Source: Flavobacteriaceae bacterium (GTDB lineage: Bacteria > Bacteroidota > Bacteroidia > Flavobacteriales > Flavobacteriaceae). Taken from it: DNA of 42,721 nucleotides. The position numbers and the translations under genes were made by a program. Position 1 is the first letter of the stretch. Every line of letters starts with the position of its first letter. Of this stretch, positions 17,601 through 25,191 are shown piece by piece. The stretch covers positions 1 through 42,721 of the forward strand of contig JAKITV010000018.1 in the NCBI GenBank assembly GCA_021647885.1. The letters are read 5' to 3'. The notes beneath the pieces were generated by a model, which saw only the letters and a program-made list of their open reading frames with translations, had not been told where the DNA came from and did not search any database.

Positions 17601-17977
17601 GCTAATAGTAATTCCGACTGTTCTTTATCCTTATAAAGCTGAAGGACATTAAGCAGTTTATCATCTACTTCTGGAAAATAATTGCCAATAATTTTCGATG
17701 CGTCTTCGTAATTAATCCCTTTTTGAAGTTTGAACAATTTCGCCGATGGAATTGCAATAAATCTCATAAGCAAGGCTAGTTCTACAGCAATAAAAACCCA
17801 AAACAAAATGGTCCTTGCTGTTGGATTAAGCCAGAGCATATATTCTATTAAAAGGATTGCTAAAAAATATAATAAGCCAATAGCGAAAAATAAAATTGCG
17901 CCTTTAATGAGTTCATTAGTGTAAAATTTTCTAATGAATTGTTCTAATTTGGCTTGTATGGTTTTAAAATGAGACAT
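14651..17977 (-). CDS. DUF4175 family protein (large membrane-anchored coiled coil)
   Basis: 1108 residues from the ATG at 17977. A frame extension to 18031 exists but runs into a hairpin repeat, so the start MSHFKTIQAKLEQFI is preferred. Two hydrophobic helices near the N-terminus (about 25-45 and 50-70) and a third around 150-170 are followed by a beta-rich extracytoplasmic-looking region. A very long E/K/Q-rich coiled coil follows (about 490-760), then a second charged region, and a C-terminus ending in QDYFKKKND. It matches the Bacteroidota family DUF4175 as I remember it. No catalytic motif is seen; a structural or envelope role is an inference. It overlaps ybeY by eight bases. Confidence 0.85.
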   Translation of the reverse strand: MSHFKTIQAKLEQFIRKFYTNELIKGAILFFAIGLLYFLAILLIEYMLWLNPTARTILFWVFIAVELALLMRFIAIPSAKLFKLQKGINYEDASKIIGNYFPEVDDKLLNVLQLYKDKEQSELLLASIEQKAIALKPIPFKLAINFKSNIRYLKYAAIPICILLLSLFTGNFNLFSDSYNRIVNYQIAYEPPAPFQFFVINNNLQVVENKDLKLIITTEGELIPESAQITYNNETYYLKQRKPGEFEYVFSQLKNDINFKLLANNVTSKAYQIEVIKAPTLLSFDMLLDYPSHTLRKDETLKNTGNAIVPQGTKVTWKLKTKSTDVVSLYSKDTLGFSSDKQGNFQASKRLNSTLDYSLNTSNSNLKDYESLAFSIYVIKDEYPELNLQMELDSLDHQTLYFYGQVSDDYGLSKLQLVYYSSDNEKEKMKEAIPISTSNFDEFLSIFPNQLNLIEGISYDLYFEVFDNDALNNYKSTKSNVFSYRKLTQDEKEQKQLKEQSETIEDLSKSLEKFAEQEKELKELSKTQKEKSELNFNDKKKFENFLKRQKQQDEMMKNFNKKLKDNLDEFQNEEKDQFKEDLKQRLEENQEQLEKDEKLLEELQKLAEKLQKEKLTQKLEELSKQNKNKKRSLEQLLELTKRYYVSKKLEKLKNELEEQAKEQEDLSNENKENNTKENQDTLNEKFEDFQKEMEELQKENQKLREPLDVPQDKKGEEDIKKEQQEASDNLEKKEQSTNPEEQEQKQNNAKKNQKKAAQKMMQMSQKMQQSMMSGSGEQISEDIDMLRQILDNLVLFSFEQEDLMNQFKSIQINHNEYAKYLRDQQGLKEHFEHVDDSLFALSLRQPMISEKINKEITEAFFNIDKSLEQLAENRLYQGVAAQQYTVTAANTLASFLSDMLDNLESQMNPSPGQGQGDMQLPDIIMSQEQLNKEMEEGMKKSEEGKKNKDGEEEKEGQEGKRQQGDGDENNEELNGELFRIYQQQQQLRQALEDKLGKEGKDGVGGNLLKQMENIEQDLLNKGFTNRTLQKMIALQHQLLKLENAAFQQGEDDKRIAKTNQNQFNNTSNNQLNNAKQYFTTTEILNRQALPLRQTYKKKVQDYFKKKND

Positions 17978-18006
17978 GTACTTTATATGGTTCTCAATTT
18001 TTTGAG

Positions 18007-18026
18007 ATTTCCACCTTAGTGAAAAT
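18007..18026. repeat. Hairpin repeat, copy upstream of the DUF4175 gene
   Basis: ATTTCCAC (18007-18014), loop CTTA, then GTGAAAAT (18019-18026), with one mismatch in the stem. It is preceded by GAG, as are the copies at 18143 and 25191. Confidence 0.6.
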
Positions 18027-18142
18027 GACAAATATCTAACTTACTAATTTACAATTTTATTTTAATCTGTAATTCACTAAATTTGATAAGATTCTGTTAA
18101 TTTCTATAATTAGCATAATAGATTAGATTAACCATTTATGAG

Positions 18143-18162
18143 ATTTCCACCTTCGTGGAAAT
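18143..18162. repeat. Hairpin repeat, copy upstream of alkB
   Basis: ATTTCCAC, loop CTTC, GTGGAAAT: a perfect 8-bp stem, preceded by GAG. It ends 17 nt before the alkB ATG, so it lies in that gene's 5' leader. Confidence 0.7.
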
Positions 18163-18179
18163 GAATTCAAAATAATTCA

Positions 18180-19223
18180 ATGAAAGATTTAAAATATCTC
18201 GCAGCATTAACAATCCCGATTTCTGCATTTATTAGCATCTACTTTAAAGGATATTGGTCGTTTTTTACTCTAATTTATGCGTTTGGAATAATCCCTTTGC
18301 TTGAGCTGTTATTGCCTCAAAACATGACGAACTATTCTGAGAGTGAATTGAAAAAGAAAAAAGAAAATCCGCTTTTCGATTGGATGTTGTATCTAAATCT
18401 TCCTATTGTTTTTTGCTTATTAGTATGGGCTTTAATAGAGGTTACATTGAGTTCTCTCGAAATTTATGAAATCGTTGGGCTTATGTTTTCTGTTGGGATA
18501 GTTTTAGGTGTTAACGGAATTAATGTTGGTCATGAATTAGGTCATAGACATAAGAGTAGTGAACGATTTTTTGGTAAGTTGCTTTTGCTTCCGTCATTAT
18601 ATATGCATTTTTATATCGAGCATAATTTTGGTCACCACTTAAATGCTGCGACCAAAGAGGATCCTGCAACAGCTAGATACAATCAAAGCGTGTATTCATT
18701 TTGGGTAACCTCGGTTTTTAGGCAATATTTTAACGCATGGAAGATTCAAAATAAACTTCTGAAAAATAATAAGCAAGGATTTTTGTCTTATAAAAACGAT
18801 ATGCTTTGGTATGCTATATTCCAAATAGCATATTTGATTGTTGTTTTATTGGTGTTTGGAAGTATTGGTTTGCTTTTTGCTTTTGGTGCTGCTATTATTG
18901 GTTTTTTATTGTTGGAAACCGTTAACTATATTGAGCATTATGGTTTGTTGCGTCTTAAAACCAAATCTGGAAGATACGAACGTGTAAGTGAAATTCATTC
19001 ATGGAATTCTAATCACGTAGTTGGCAGAATTGTTTTATACGAATTAACACGACATAGCGACCATCATTACAAATCGTCTAAAAAATATCAACTTTTAGAA
19101 TGTTACAAAGAAAGTCCCGAATTACCCTTTGGATATCCAACCTCAATGGTCATTGCTTTTTTACCTCCATTATGGTTTAGCATCATGAACAAGCGTGTTC
19201 CTAAAGAAATGATTTTAAAATAG
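18180..19223 (+). CDS. alkB: AlkB-type alkane 1-monooxygenase (membrane di-iron)
   Basis: 347 residues with about six hydrophobic helices. All four histidine boxes of the AlkB group are present: HELGHRH (118-124), EHNFGHH (147-153, read as ExxxGHH), NYIEHYG (249-255) and RHSDHH (291-296). AlkB enzymes hydroxylate the terminal carbon of medium-chain alkanes, using O2 and electrons from rubredoxin. The NYxEHYG box separates it from ordinary fatty-acid desaturases. The real substrate is not known, and no rubredoxin, rubredoxin reductase or regulator gene is nearby. It lies alone between the DUF4175 gene (divergent) and gltX (same strand, own promoter). Confidence 0.85.
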   Translation: MKDLKYLAALTIPISAFISIYFKGYWSFFTLIYAFGIIPLLELLLPQNMTNYSESELKKKKENPLFDWMLYLNLPIVFCLLVWALIEVTLSSLEIYEIVGLMFSVGIVLGVNGINVGHELGHRHKSSERFFGKLLLLPSLYMHFYIEHNFGHHLNAATKEDPATARYNQSVYSFWVTSVFRQYFNAWKIQNKLLKNNKQGFLSYKNDMLWYAIFQIAYLIVVLLVFGSIGLLFAFGAAIIGFLLLETVNYIEHYGLLRLKTKSGRYERVSEIHSWNSNHVVGRIVLYELTRHSDHHYKSSKKYQLLECYKESPELPFGYPTSMVIAFLPPLWFSIMNKRVPKEMILK

Positions 19224-19284
19224 AATCGAGACATGAGAGTGCTTTGCTTCTAGAACATAGATGAAAAGTCTTTATTCTATTTTC

Positions 19285-19316
19285 TTTGTTCTTTCATCTT
19301 CTCTATTCTATCTTTG
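19285..19316 (+). promoter_or_regulatory. Full consensus promoter of gltX
   Basis: TTTG (19285-19288), a 20-nt spacer, then TATCTTTG (19309-19316) match the Bacteroidota promoter TTTG-N19-21-TAnnTTTG exactly. The leader to the ATG at 19335 would be about 12 nt. This is the clearest promoter in the window. Confidence 0.75.
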
Positions 19317-19334
19317 CTGTTATAGATTAAAAAC

Positions 19335-20861
19335 ATGATTGAAAATGTTCGTGTGCGTTTTGCGCCAAGTCCAACAGGGCCTTTGCATATTGGAGGTGTT
19401 CGCACTGCCTTATTTAACTATTTATTTGCTAAAAAACATAATGGAACTTTTGTGCTTCGCATAGAAGATACAGATCAAAGTCGTTATGTTGAAGGTGCCG
19501 AACAATATATTATAGACGCTCTAAATTGGTGTGGAATTCCATATGATGAAGGTGTAGGGAAAGAAGGTAAATATGGATCATACAGACAAAGCGAACGCAA
19601 ACATTTATATAAAGATTATGCTGATAAATTAATTGCTTCGGGCAATGCATATTATGCTTTTGATACTTCTGAAGAATTAGATTTTCATAGAAAAGATCAT
19701 GAAGCAAAAGGCAAAACCTTTATTTATAATTGGCATAATCGTTTAAAACTTAAAAATTCATTGTCTCTTTCAGACGAAGAAGTTCAAGCGAAATTAAACT
19801 CTGGTGATGATTATGTCATTCGGTTTAAATCGCCTCAAGATGAAACTTTACATCTAACAGATATTATTAGAGGAGATATTACTATAGATACAAATGTTTT
19901 AGACGATAAGATCTTGTGTAAAAGTGACGGAATGCCAACCTATCATTTAGCTAATATTGTTGACGACCATTTAATGGAAATTACGCACGTTATTCGTGGT
20001 GAAGAATGGCTGCCATCTTTAGCTTTACATCAATTATTGTATAATGCTTTTAGCTGGAAATCTCCTGAATTTGCGCATTTGCCTTTAATACTAAAGCCAA
20101 CTGGAAAAGGGAAATTAAGCAAACGTGATGGCGATAAATTGGGTTTTCCTGTGTTTCCGTTAGAGTGGAAAGATCCAAAAACCGGAGATGTTTCAAAAGG
20201 TTATAAAGAGGAGGGTTATTTTCCTGAAGCAGTTGTTAACTTTTTGGCGTTTTTGGGTTGGAATCCAGGAACAGAACAAGAAATTTTTAGTTTAGATGAG
20301 CTAGTTTCTACATTTGATTTAGAGCGTGTACACAAAGCTGGAGCGCGATTCGATCCTGATAAAACAAAATGGTATAATCATCATTATATGCAACAGCAAC
20401 ATAATGATGAGCTAGCTAGAGTATTTAAATCTCAACAGCCTCAACTTGCAACTATTGATATTGATTACATTGCTCTTGTTATTGGTTTAAATAAAGAACG
20501 TGCAACTTTTGTTAGTGACTTTTGGGATTTAAGTCATTTCTTTTTTGAAGCTCCCAAAACCTATGAAGAAAAAGCATCAAAAAAAGCGTTTAAAGACAAT
20601 ACTAAAGAATTAATGGAAGAATTGGTTTCTGTTGTTAATTCCATTGAAGAGTTTTCAGTAGAAAACCTTCAAATTCAAATAAAATCTTGGATAGCTTCTA
20701 ATGAAATTGGTTTTGGAAAAGTCATGATGCCACTTCGTTTATCATTAGTAGGCGCTTTAAAAGGTCCAGAAGTGTTTGATATAATGTTTTTGATTGGAAA
20801 AACTGAAACTATTAAACGCATAGAAAATATAATACATAATTTGCAATTGAATATGTATTAA
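19335..20861 (+). CDS. gltX: Glutamate--tRNA ligase
   Basis: 508 residues, full length. It charges tRNA-Glu with glutamate in the cytosol. The class I HIGH motif appears in APSPTGPLHIGGVRTALFN (about 9-27), and the KMSKS counterpart is KLSKRDG at about 257-263. With glnS also present in the window, this organism probably charges tRNA-Gln directly and GltX need only serve tRNA-Glu. It has its own strong promoter. Confidence 0.97.
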   Translation: MIENVRVRFAPSPTGPLHIGGVRTALFNYLFAKKHNGTFVLRIEDTDQSRYVEGAEQYIIDALNWCGIPYDEGVGKEGKYGSYRQSERKHLYKDYADKLIASGNAYYAFDTSEELDFHRKDHEAKGKTFIYNWHNRLKLKNSLSLSDEEVQAKLNSGDDYVIRFKSPQDETLHLTDIIRGDITIDTNVLDDKILCKSDGMPTYHLANIVDDHLMEITHVIRGEEWLPSLALHQLLYNAFSWKSPEFAHLPLILKPTGKGKLSKRDGDKLGFPVFPLEWKDPKTGDVSKGYKEEGYFPEAVVNFLAFLGWNPGTEQEIFSLDELVSTFDLERVHKAGARFDPDKTKWYNHHYMQQQHNDELARVFKSQQPQLATIDIDYIALVIGLNKERATFVSDFWDLSHFFFEAPKTYEEKASKKAFKDNTKELMEELVSVVNSIEEFSVENLQIQIKSWIASNEIGFGKVMMPLRLSLVGALKGPEVFDIMFLIGKTETIKRIENIIHNLQLNMY

Positions 20862-20898
20862 AGTTTAAGGAAGGTGTATTCATGAGAAGCTGAAACAA

Positions 20899-20916
20899 TC
20901 CCGATAGTTATCGGGA
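20899..20916. repeat. TCCCGATA palindrome, copy 2
   Basis: TCCCGATAGTTATCGGGA lies between the convergent gltX and barrel-protein genes. It differs by one base from the copy at 12155-12172 (GT rather than GC in the centre). Confidence 0.7.
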
Positions 20917-20939
20917 CAGCATGGCAAACAAATCATTTG

Positions 20940-21623
20940 TCAAAACGAAAACATTACAGCAAAAACCAACATAGACTGATTGCCTTTAAATTTTTCAGTA
21001 GCACTGCCAACATTGAGATTTTTATCGTTAAGCTTATTCAAAATATTCAAAAAACCATATATGTATTGTGCTTTAATTTTAAAAGATCCAATACCCGCAG
21101 AAATCCCAGCCATAGCGTTTACATTAAATTGAGAAATATCAGCAATGTCTAATGCGGTTAAAGAGTCGTATCCGTTAATAAAATAGCCTTCTTTTGTTTC
21201 GTCCTTTAATTCTAACTTTCCATTATATTGAATTTGTGGTCCAAAATCTATGGTTACGTTATCGCCAATTACTTTAGCGTGATAAGTAAACCCTAATTGT
21301 ACAGCCATCAATTTGTATTCAATCATTTCGTTTCCTGCGACACCTTCTAGCGCTCTTCCTGAAATCTCTAAATTATTTTCAGATACCTGCATACCAAAAC
21401 TTACATTGTACCATTCGTTTGGGATATCTACTGTAGAAGACAATCCGCCAACCCAACCTTGGCGAGATTTAGTAGCAAAATTATCGGTTATGATATTGTA
21501 TTGAGAAATACCGCCCATAACAGCAAAGCCATTTTTAATAGCAAAAGTTCTGTGTTGGGAATATGTTGTTGTAACAAAACCTATGGTAAATGCTACTAAT
21601 AAAATATAGTGCTTAAATTTCAT
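20940..21623 (-). CDS. Outer-membrane beta-barrel protein (PorT-like)
   Basis: 227 residues with a signal peptide (MKFKHYILLVAFTIGFVTTTYSQ) and an alternating hydrophobic/polar pattern of about eight strands, ending in a phenylalanine (LVFAVMFSF), as expected for an outer-membrane barrel. It resembles the PorT/OMP_b-brl_2 families of small Bacteroidota barrels, but not closely enough to call it the type IX secretion protein PorT itself. No function can be assigned. It is transcribed alone, from a TATATTTG box. Confidence 0.8.
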   Translation of the reverse strand: MKFKHYILLVAFTIGFVTTTYSQHRTFAIKNGFAVMGGISQYNIITDNFATKSRQGWVGGLSSTVDIPNEWYNVSFGMQVSENNLEISGRALEGVAGNEMIEYKLMAVQLGFTYHAKVIGDNVTIDFGPQIQYNGKLELKDETKEGYFINGYDSLTALDIADISQFNVNAMAGISAGIGSFKIKAQYIYGFLNILNKLNDKNLNVGSATEKFKGNQSMLVFAVMFSF

Positions 21624-21644
21624 GATTTTTTAATAAAATTGGAG

Positions 21645-21652
21645 CAAATATA
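21645..21652 (-). promoter_or_regulatory. -7 box of the barrel-protein gene
   Basis: Minus-strand TATATTTG matches TAnnTTTG 21 nt before the ATG at 21623. No -33 TTG was seen. Confidence 0.4.
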
Positions 21653-21695
21653 ACTAAATTAGTGTCTTATTATTTTAATCATTTAAAAATATCTT

Positions 21696-22625
21696 ATGTC
21701 TTATTATTTTATTCCTTTAATTTTCGTTGGATTTATTATCCTAATTTCAGCATTTTTTATTGTTAAACAACAAACCGCAGTTATTCTAGAGCGTTTTGGG
21801 CGGTTTCTCAGTATTCGTCATTCTGGTTTACAATTAAAAATTCCTTTGGTCGATAGGGTTTCCGGACGTTTAAGCTTAAAAATTCAGCAATTAGATGTAA
21901 TTATTGAAACCAAAACCCTCGATGATGTTTTTGTTGGTATAAAAGTATCTGTACAATTCAAGGTGATTCGAGATAAAGTATATGATGCGTTTTATAAATT
22001 AGATTATGCACACGATCAAATAACTAGCTATGTTTTTGATGTTGTAAGAGCTGAAGTGCCAAAAATGAAATTAGATGATGTTTTTGTAAGAAAAGATGAT
22101 ATCGCTATTGCTGTAAAAAAAGAGCTTAACGTTGCTATGATGGATTATGGTTACGATATTATTAAAACTTTGGTTACAGATATTGATCCAGATGCTCAAG
22201 TAAAAGAAGCCATGAATAGAATTAATGCTTCCGAACGTGAAAAAGTAGCTGCTCAATTTGAAGGTGATGCGCAACGTATTTTAATTGTTGAACGTGCAAA
22301 AGCAGAAGCAGAAAGCAAGCGTTTGCAAGGACAAGGTATTGCAGATCAACGTAGAGAAATTGCTCGTGGTTTGGAAGAAAGTGTTGAAGTATTAAACAAG
22401 GTTGGCATCAACTCACAAGAGGCTTCTGCTTTAATTATTGTAACACAACATTACGATACGCTTCAGTCTATAGGACACAACACAAATAGTAATTTAATTT
22501 TATTACCTAATTCGCCGCAAGCAGGAAGTAATATGCTTAATGATATGGTGGCGAGTTTTACAGCAAGCAACCAAATTGGTGAAGCTATGAAAGAGCAGAA
22601 TAGAAGGAAAAAGAATGATGAATAA
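21696..22625 (+). CDS. SPFH/band 7 domain protein (stomatin-like)
   Basis: 309 residues. One N-terminal membrane helix (about 3-24) is followed by a band 7 domain (VKQQTAVILERFGRF, then LKIPLVDRVSGRLSLKIQQLDV) and a long alanine/glutamate-rich helix (about 160-225: ASEREKVAAQFEGDA, RAKAEAESKRLQGQG). This is the stomatin/prohibitin layout; such proteins form large membrane-bound rings that organise membrane domains or control membrane proteases. No NfeD partner gene is adjacent. A strong terminator follows at once. Confidence 0.92.
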   Translation: MSYYFIPLIFVGFIILISAFFIVKQQTAVILERFGRFLSIRHSGLQLKIPLVDRVSGRLSLKIQQLDVIIETKTLDDVFVGIKVSVQFKVIRDKVYDAFYKLDYAHDQITSYVFDVVRAEVPKMKLDDVFVRKDDIAIAVKKELNVAMMDYGYDIIKTLVTDIDPDAQVKEAMNRINASEREKVAAQFEGDAQRILIVERAKAEAESKRLQGQGIADQRREIARGLEESVEVLNKVGINSQEASALIIVTQHYDTLQSIGHNTNSNLILLPNSPQAGSNMLNDMVASFTASNQIGEAMKEQNRRKKNDE

Positions 22626-22635
22626 ATAAACCTTT

Positions 22636-22672
22636 AAAGACCTCACAGGTTTTAAATACCTGTGAGGTCTTT
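22636..22672. terminator. Bidirectional terminator between the SPFH gene and glnS
   Basis: AAAGACCTCACAGGT (22636-22650) pairs perfectly with ACCTGTGAGGTCTTT (22658-22672) across a seven-base loop. T-rich flanks allow use from both sides of this convergent junction. The GACCTCACAGG core resembles a repeat common in flavobacterial genomes. Confidence 0.85.
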
Positions 22673-22675
22673 GTT

Positions 22676-24697
22676 TTAAATTGCCTTCGCTTCTGCAGCT
22701 AACAGCTCATTTTTATCCTCTAATGCTTTTTCTATAAACGTAGTAATATCCTCGTTTTTTTCTAAACCTTTTTTTAATAAAACACCTAAAGCTATTGTGG
22801 TAACAATCCGTGTTCCTGCTTTTTTAACTGCAGTTGCAAACAGAGGCTGTAACTCTTCATAGGTAATCTTTTCGGCTAATTCTTGAATTTCGGCTTTTAC
22901 AATTTGCTGCTTATCTTCAGGGAGTTTGGTGTATTTTTTACCAAGCTGCTTAATTTCCTCTATTGCTGGACGCTGAAATTGTTGTTGCGGTTTTGGCTGG
23001 TCTTGTTTAGGCTTTGACCTTGCCCAAGTATCCCGTAATCCAACGGTTTTGTTAAACACTAATTTTTCTGAAGAGGAGTCATCATCTACAATAAAATAGC
23101 CTAAACGCTGAAACTGAAACCGCTTACCAACTTTAGTATCTTTTAAAAATGGTTCCACAAAAGCGTTCACAACCTTTAAGGATTTTGGGTTAATAAACTC
23201 CATAAAATCTTTTCCTTCATGGCTCTCTGGAGCTGCATCCAAAAACAATCTATCGTATTCTCTAACTTCAACTTTTATGGCGTGTTTTATGGAAACCCAA
23301 TGCAAGGTTCCTTTTACTTTTCGTAAACTTGCTTCGCTTCCGCTTCCGCTTAAACTATCTGCGTCATAAGTACAATGAATTTCTGTAATATTGTCGTTTT
23401 GATCTTTTATGACACTTTCTCCTTTAATGATGTAGCCATTTTTTAATCGTACTTCTTTTCCTAAAGTAAGTCTGAAATATTTATTTCCAGCGTCTTCTTT
23501 AAAATCTTCTTTCTCAATATATAACTCTTTAGAAAAAGGCACTTTTCTAAATCCTGCTGAAGCATCTTCTTGGTTGTTTTCGGCTTCTAGCCATTCTTCT
23601 TTATCTTCTGGATAATTGGTAATAATCAATTTTATTGGATTTAAAACTGCCATAACTCTATTGGCTGATTTATTTAAATCTTCACGAATACAGAATTCTA
23701 AAAGCGAAACATCAATAATATTTTCTCGTTTGGCAACACCAACTTTTTCAATAAATGTTTTAATAGAATTTGGTGTATAACCACGACGACGTAAACCAGA
23801 AATAGTTGGCATTCGAGGATCGTTCCAACCAGAAACTACGTTTTCTTCAACCAGTTTAAGCAGTTTGCGTTTACTCATAATGGTATAACTTAAATTTAAA
23901 CGTGCAAATTCTCGTTGTTTTGGTAGCAAAGGAAGTTCTTCTGAACTATATTTATAAACTTGATCTCTAAACCAGTTGTAAAGTTTTCTGTGTGGTTTAA
24001 ATTCTAAAGAGCACAATGAGTGTGAGATTTGCTCGATATAATCGCTTTCGCCATGCGTCCAGTCGTACATTGGGTAGATGCACCAATCGTTGTCTGTTCT
24101 GTGGTGGCTCTTCTTTAAAATACGATACATTAAAGGGTCTCTCATCAACATATTTGGGTCTTCCATATCAATCTTTGCTCTGAGTACGTGAGAACCTTCA
24201 TCAAACTCGCTCTCTTTCATTCTTCGGAACAAATCTAAATTTTCTTCTACACTTCTATTCCGAAAAGGGCTGTTAACACCAACCTGTGTTGGTGTTCCTT
24301 TTTGTTCTGCCATAGCTTCAGAGGTCTGACTATCAACATAAGCTTTTCCGTCTTTAATAAGCTTAAGAGCCCAATCGTACAATTGCTGAAAATAGTCGGA
24401 AGAATACAATTCTTTATCCCATTTGTAGCCTAACCAAGAAATATCCTTTTTAATAGCATCTACATATTCTTGTTCTTCTTTTACTGGATTTGTATCATCA
24501 AAACGAAGATTTACAGGAGCATTATATTTTTCTCCCAAGCCAAAACTAATGCCAATAGCCTTGGTGTGTCCAATGTGTAAATAGCCATTGGGTTCGGGCG
24601 GAAAACGAAAGCGAAGTTTATTTTTAGGCATTCCGTTATTTAAATCCTCTTCTATAATATGCTCAATAAAATTGAGTGTTTTATTTTCTTCAGACAT
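22676..24697 (-). CDS. glnS: Glutamine--tRNA ligase with C-terminal extension
   Basis: 673 residues, against about 550 for E. coli GlnRS. The HIGH motif is in PEPNGYLHIGHTKAIG (about 33-48), the KMSKS counterpart in TIMSKRKLL (about 272-280), and the anticodon-binding domain runs to RDTWARSK near 561. The remaining 112 residues are a Q/P-rich linker and a mostly helical domain (AEIQELAEKITYEELQPLFA, then AVKKAGTRIVTTIALGVLL). Extra tRNA-binding domains (YqeY type) are known on some GlnRS enzymes; whether this is one is not certain. The enzyme charges tRNA-Gln directly. Confidence 0.96.
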   Translation of the reverse strand: MSEENKTLNFIEHIIEEDLNNGMPKNKLRFRFPPEPNGYLHIGHTKAIGISFGLGEKYNAPVNLRFDDTNPVKEEQEYVDAIKKDISWLGYKWDKELYSSDYFQQLYDWALKLIKDGKAYVDSQTSEAMAEQKGTPTQVGVNSPFRNRSVEENLDLFRRMKESEFDEGSHVLRAKIDMEDPNMLMRDPLMYRILKKSHHRTDNDWCIYPMYDWTHGESDYIEQISHSLCSLEFKPHRKLYNWFRDQVYKYSSEELPLLPKQREFARLNLSYTIMSKRKLLKLVEENVVSGWNDPRMPTISGLRRRGYTPNSIKTFIEKVGVAKRENIIDVSLLEFCIREDLNKSANRVMAVLNPIKLIITNYPEDKEEWLEAENNQEDASAGFRKVPFSKELYIEKEDFKEDAGNKYFRLTLGKEVRLKNGYIIKGESVIKDQNDNITEIHCTYDADSLSGSGSEASLRKVKGTLHWVSIKHAIKVEVREYDRLFLDAAPESHEGKDFMEFINPKSLKVVNAFVEPFLKDTKVGKRFQFQRLGYFIVDDDSSSEKLVFNKTVGLRDTWARSKPKQDQPKPQQQFQRPAIEEIKQLGKKYTKLPEDKQQIVKAEIQELAEKITYEELQPLFATAVKKAGTRIVTTIALGVLLKKGLEKNEDITTFIEKALEDKNELLAAEAKAI

Positions 24698-24715
24698 GAG
24701 TAAAAATTAAAAAAG

Positions 24716-24723
24716 CAAAGGTA
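24716..24723 (-). promoter_or_regulatory. -7 box of glnS
   Basis: Minus-strand TACCTTTG matches TAnnTTTG 18 nt before the glnS ATG. It lies back to back with the folB box at 24741-24748. Confidence 0.45.
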
Positions 24724-24740
24724 TTAAATTATAGAAACTA

Positions 24741-24748
24741 TATCTTTG
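24741..24748 (+). promoter_or_regulatory. -7 box of folB
   Basis: TATCTTTG is an exact TAnnTTTG match. The first possible TTG start of the folB frame (24746) is inside this box, which argues for the second TTG at 24764. Confidence 0.5.
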
Positions 24749-24763
24749 TTTAAAAGAACAGAT

Positions 24764-25132
24764 TTGGGAATTATAAAAGTTGAAAACATAAAGGTCTTCG
24801 CTTATCATGGTTGTCTTGATGAAGAAACAAAAATTGGTAGTGAATATAGGATTGATCTGGTCGTTAAAGCAGATTTAAGTTCCTCTAGTAAAACGGACAG
24901 TTTAAATGATACTGTTGATTATGTGTTGTTAAATAAGATTGTGAAAGAGGAAATGAATATTCCCTCAAAACTTCTTGAAACTGTTGCTCAACGCATCTTG
25001 AATAGAATTTTTATAGAAAGTAATTTAGTAATAAAAGCTAAAATTTTTGTTTCTAAAATAAATCCTCCAATTGGTGGTGATGTGGGAATGGTAACAATAA
25101 AGCTTACCGAAAAAAGAAAAAACTTAGAGTAG
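24764..25132 (+). CDS. folB: Dihydroneopterin aldolase
   Basis: 122 residues from a TTG at 24764 (MGIIKVENIKVFAYHG); a six-residue extension to a TTG at 24746 would start inside the promoter box. FolB converts 7,8-dihydroneopterin to 6-hydroxymethyl-dihydropterin in folate synthesis. The family pattern is clear: AYHGCLDEE near the N-terminus, the central DTVDYVLLNKIV, LLETVAQRI with the conserved glutamate, and the C-terminal KINPPIGGDVGMVTI. Both possible starts are TTG, which is unusual for this window. No other folate gene is nearby. Confidence 0.9.
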   Translation: MGIIKVENIKVFAYHGCLDEETKIGSEYRIDLVVKADLSSSSKTDSLNDTVDYVLLNKIVKEEMNIPSKLLETVAQRILNRIFIESNLVIKAKIFVSKINPPIGGDVGMVTIKLTEKRKNLE

Positions 25133-25155
25133 TGCTATAAAGATTATATTTTTTA

Positions 25156-25163
25156 TAAATTTG
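25156..25163 (+). promoter_or_regulatory. -7 box of tRNA-Cys
   Basis: TAAATTTG matches TAnnTTTG about 50 nt before the mature tRNA. No -33 element was found at the expected distance. A transcript from here would include the hairpin repeat at 25192-25209. Confidence 0.4.
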
Positions 25164-25191
25164 CCACTCCATAGTTAAAGACAAAAAGAGA

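Noticed and set aside
17978-18031. Longer N-terminus of the DUF4175 protein starting at 18031
   Set aside because: The extension is encoded by the dispersed hairpin repeat at 18007-18026 and the ATG at 17977 gives a plausible start.
20940-21623. Barrel protein considered as the type IX secretion component PorT
   Set aside because: Only the general barrel pattern matches; no other type IX genes are nearby and PorT-specific residues could not be confirmed.
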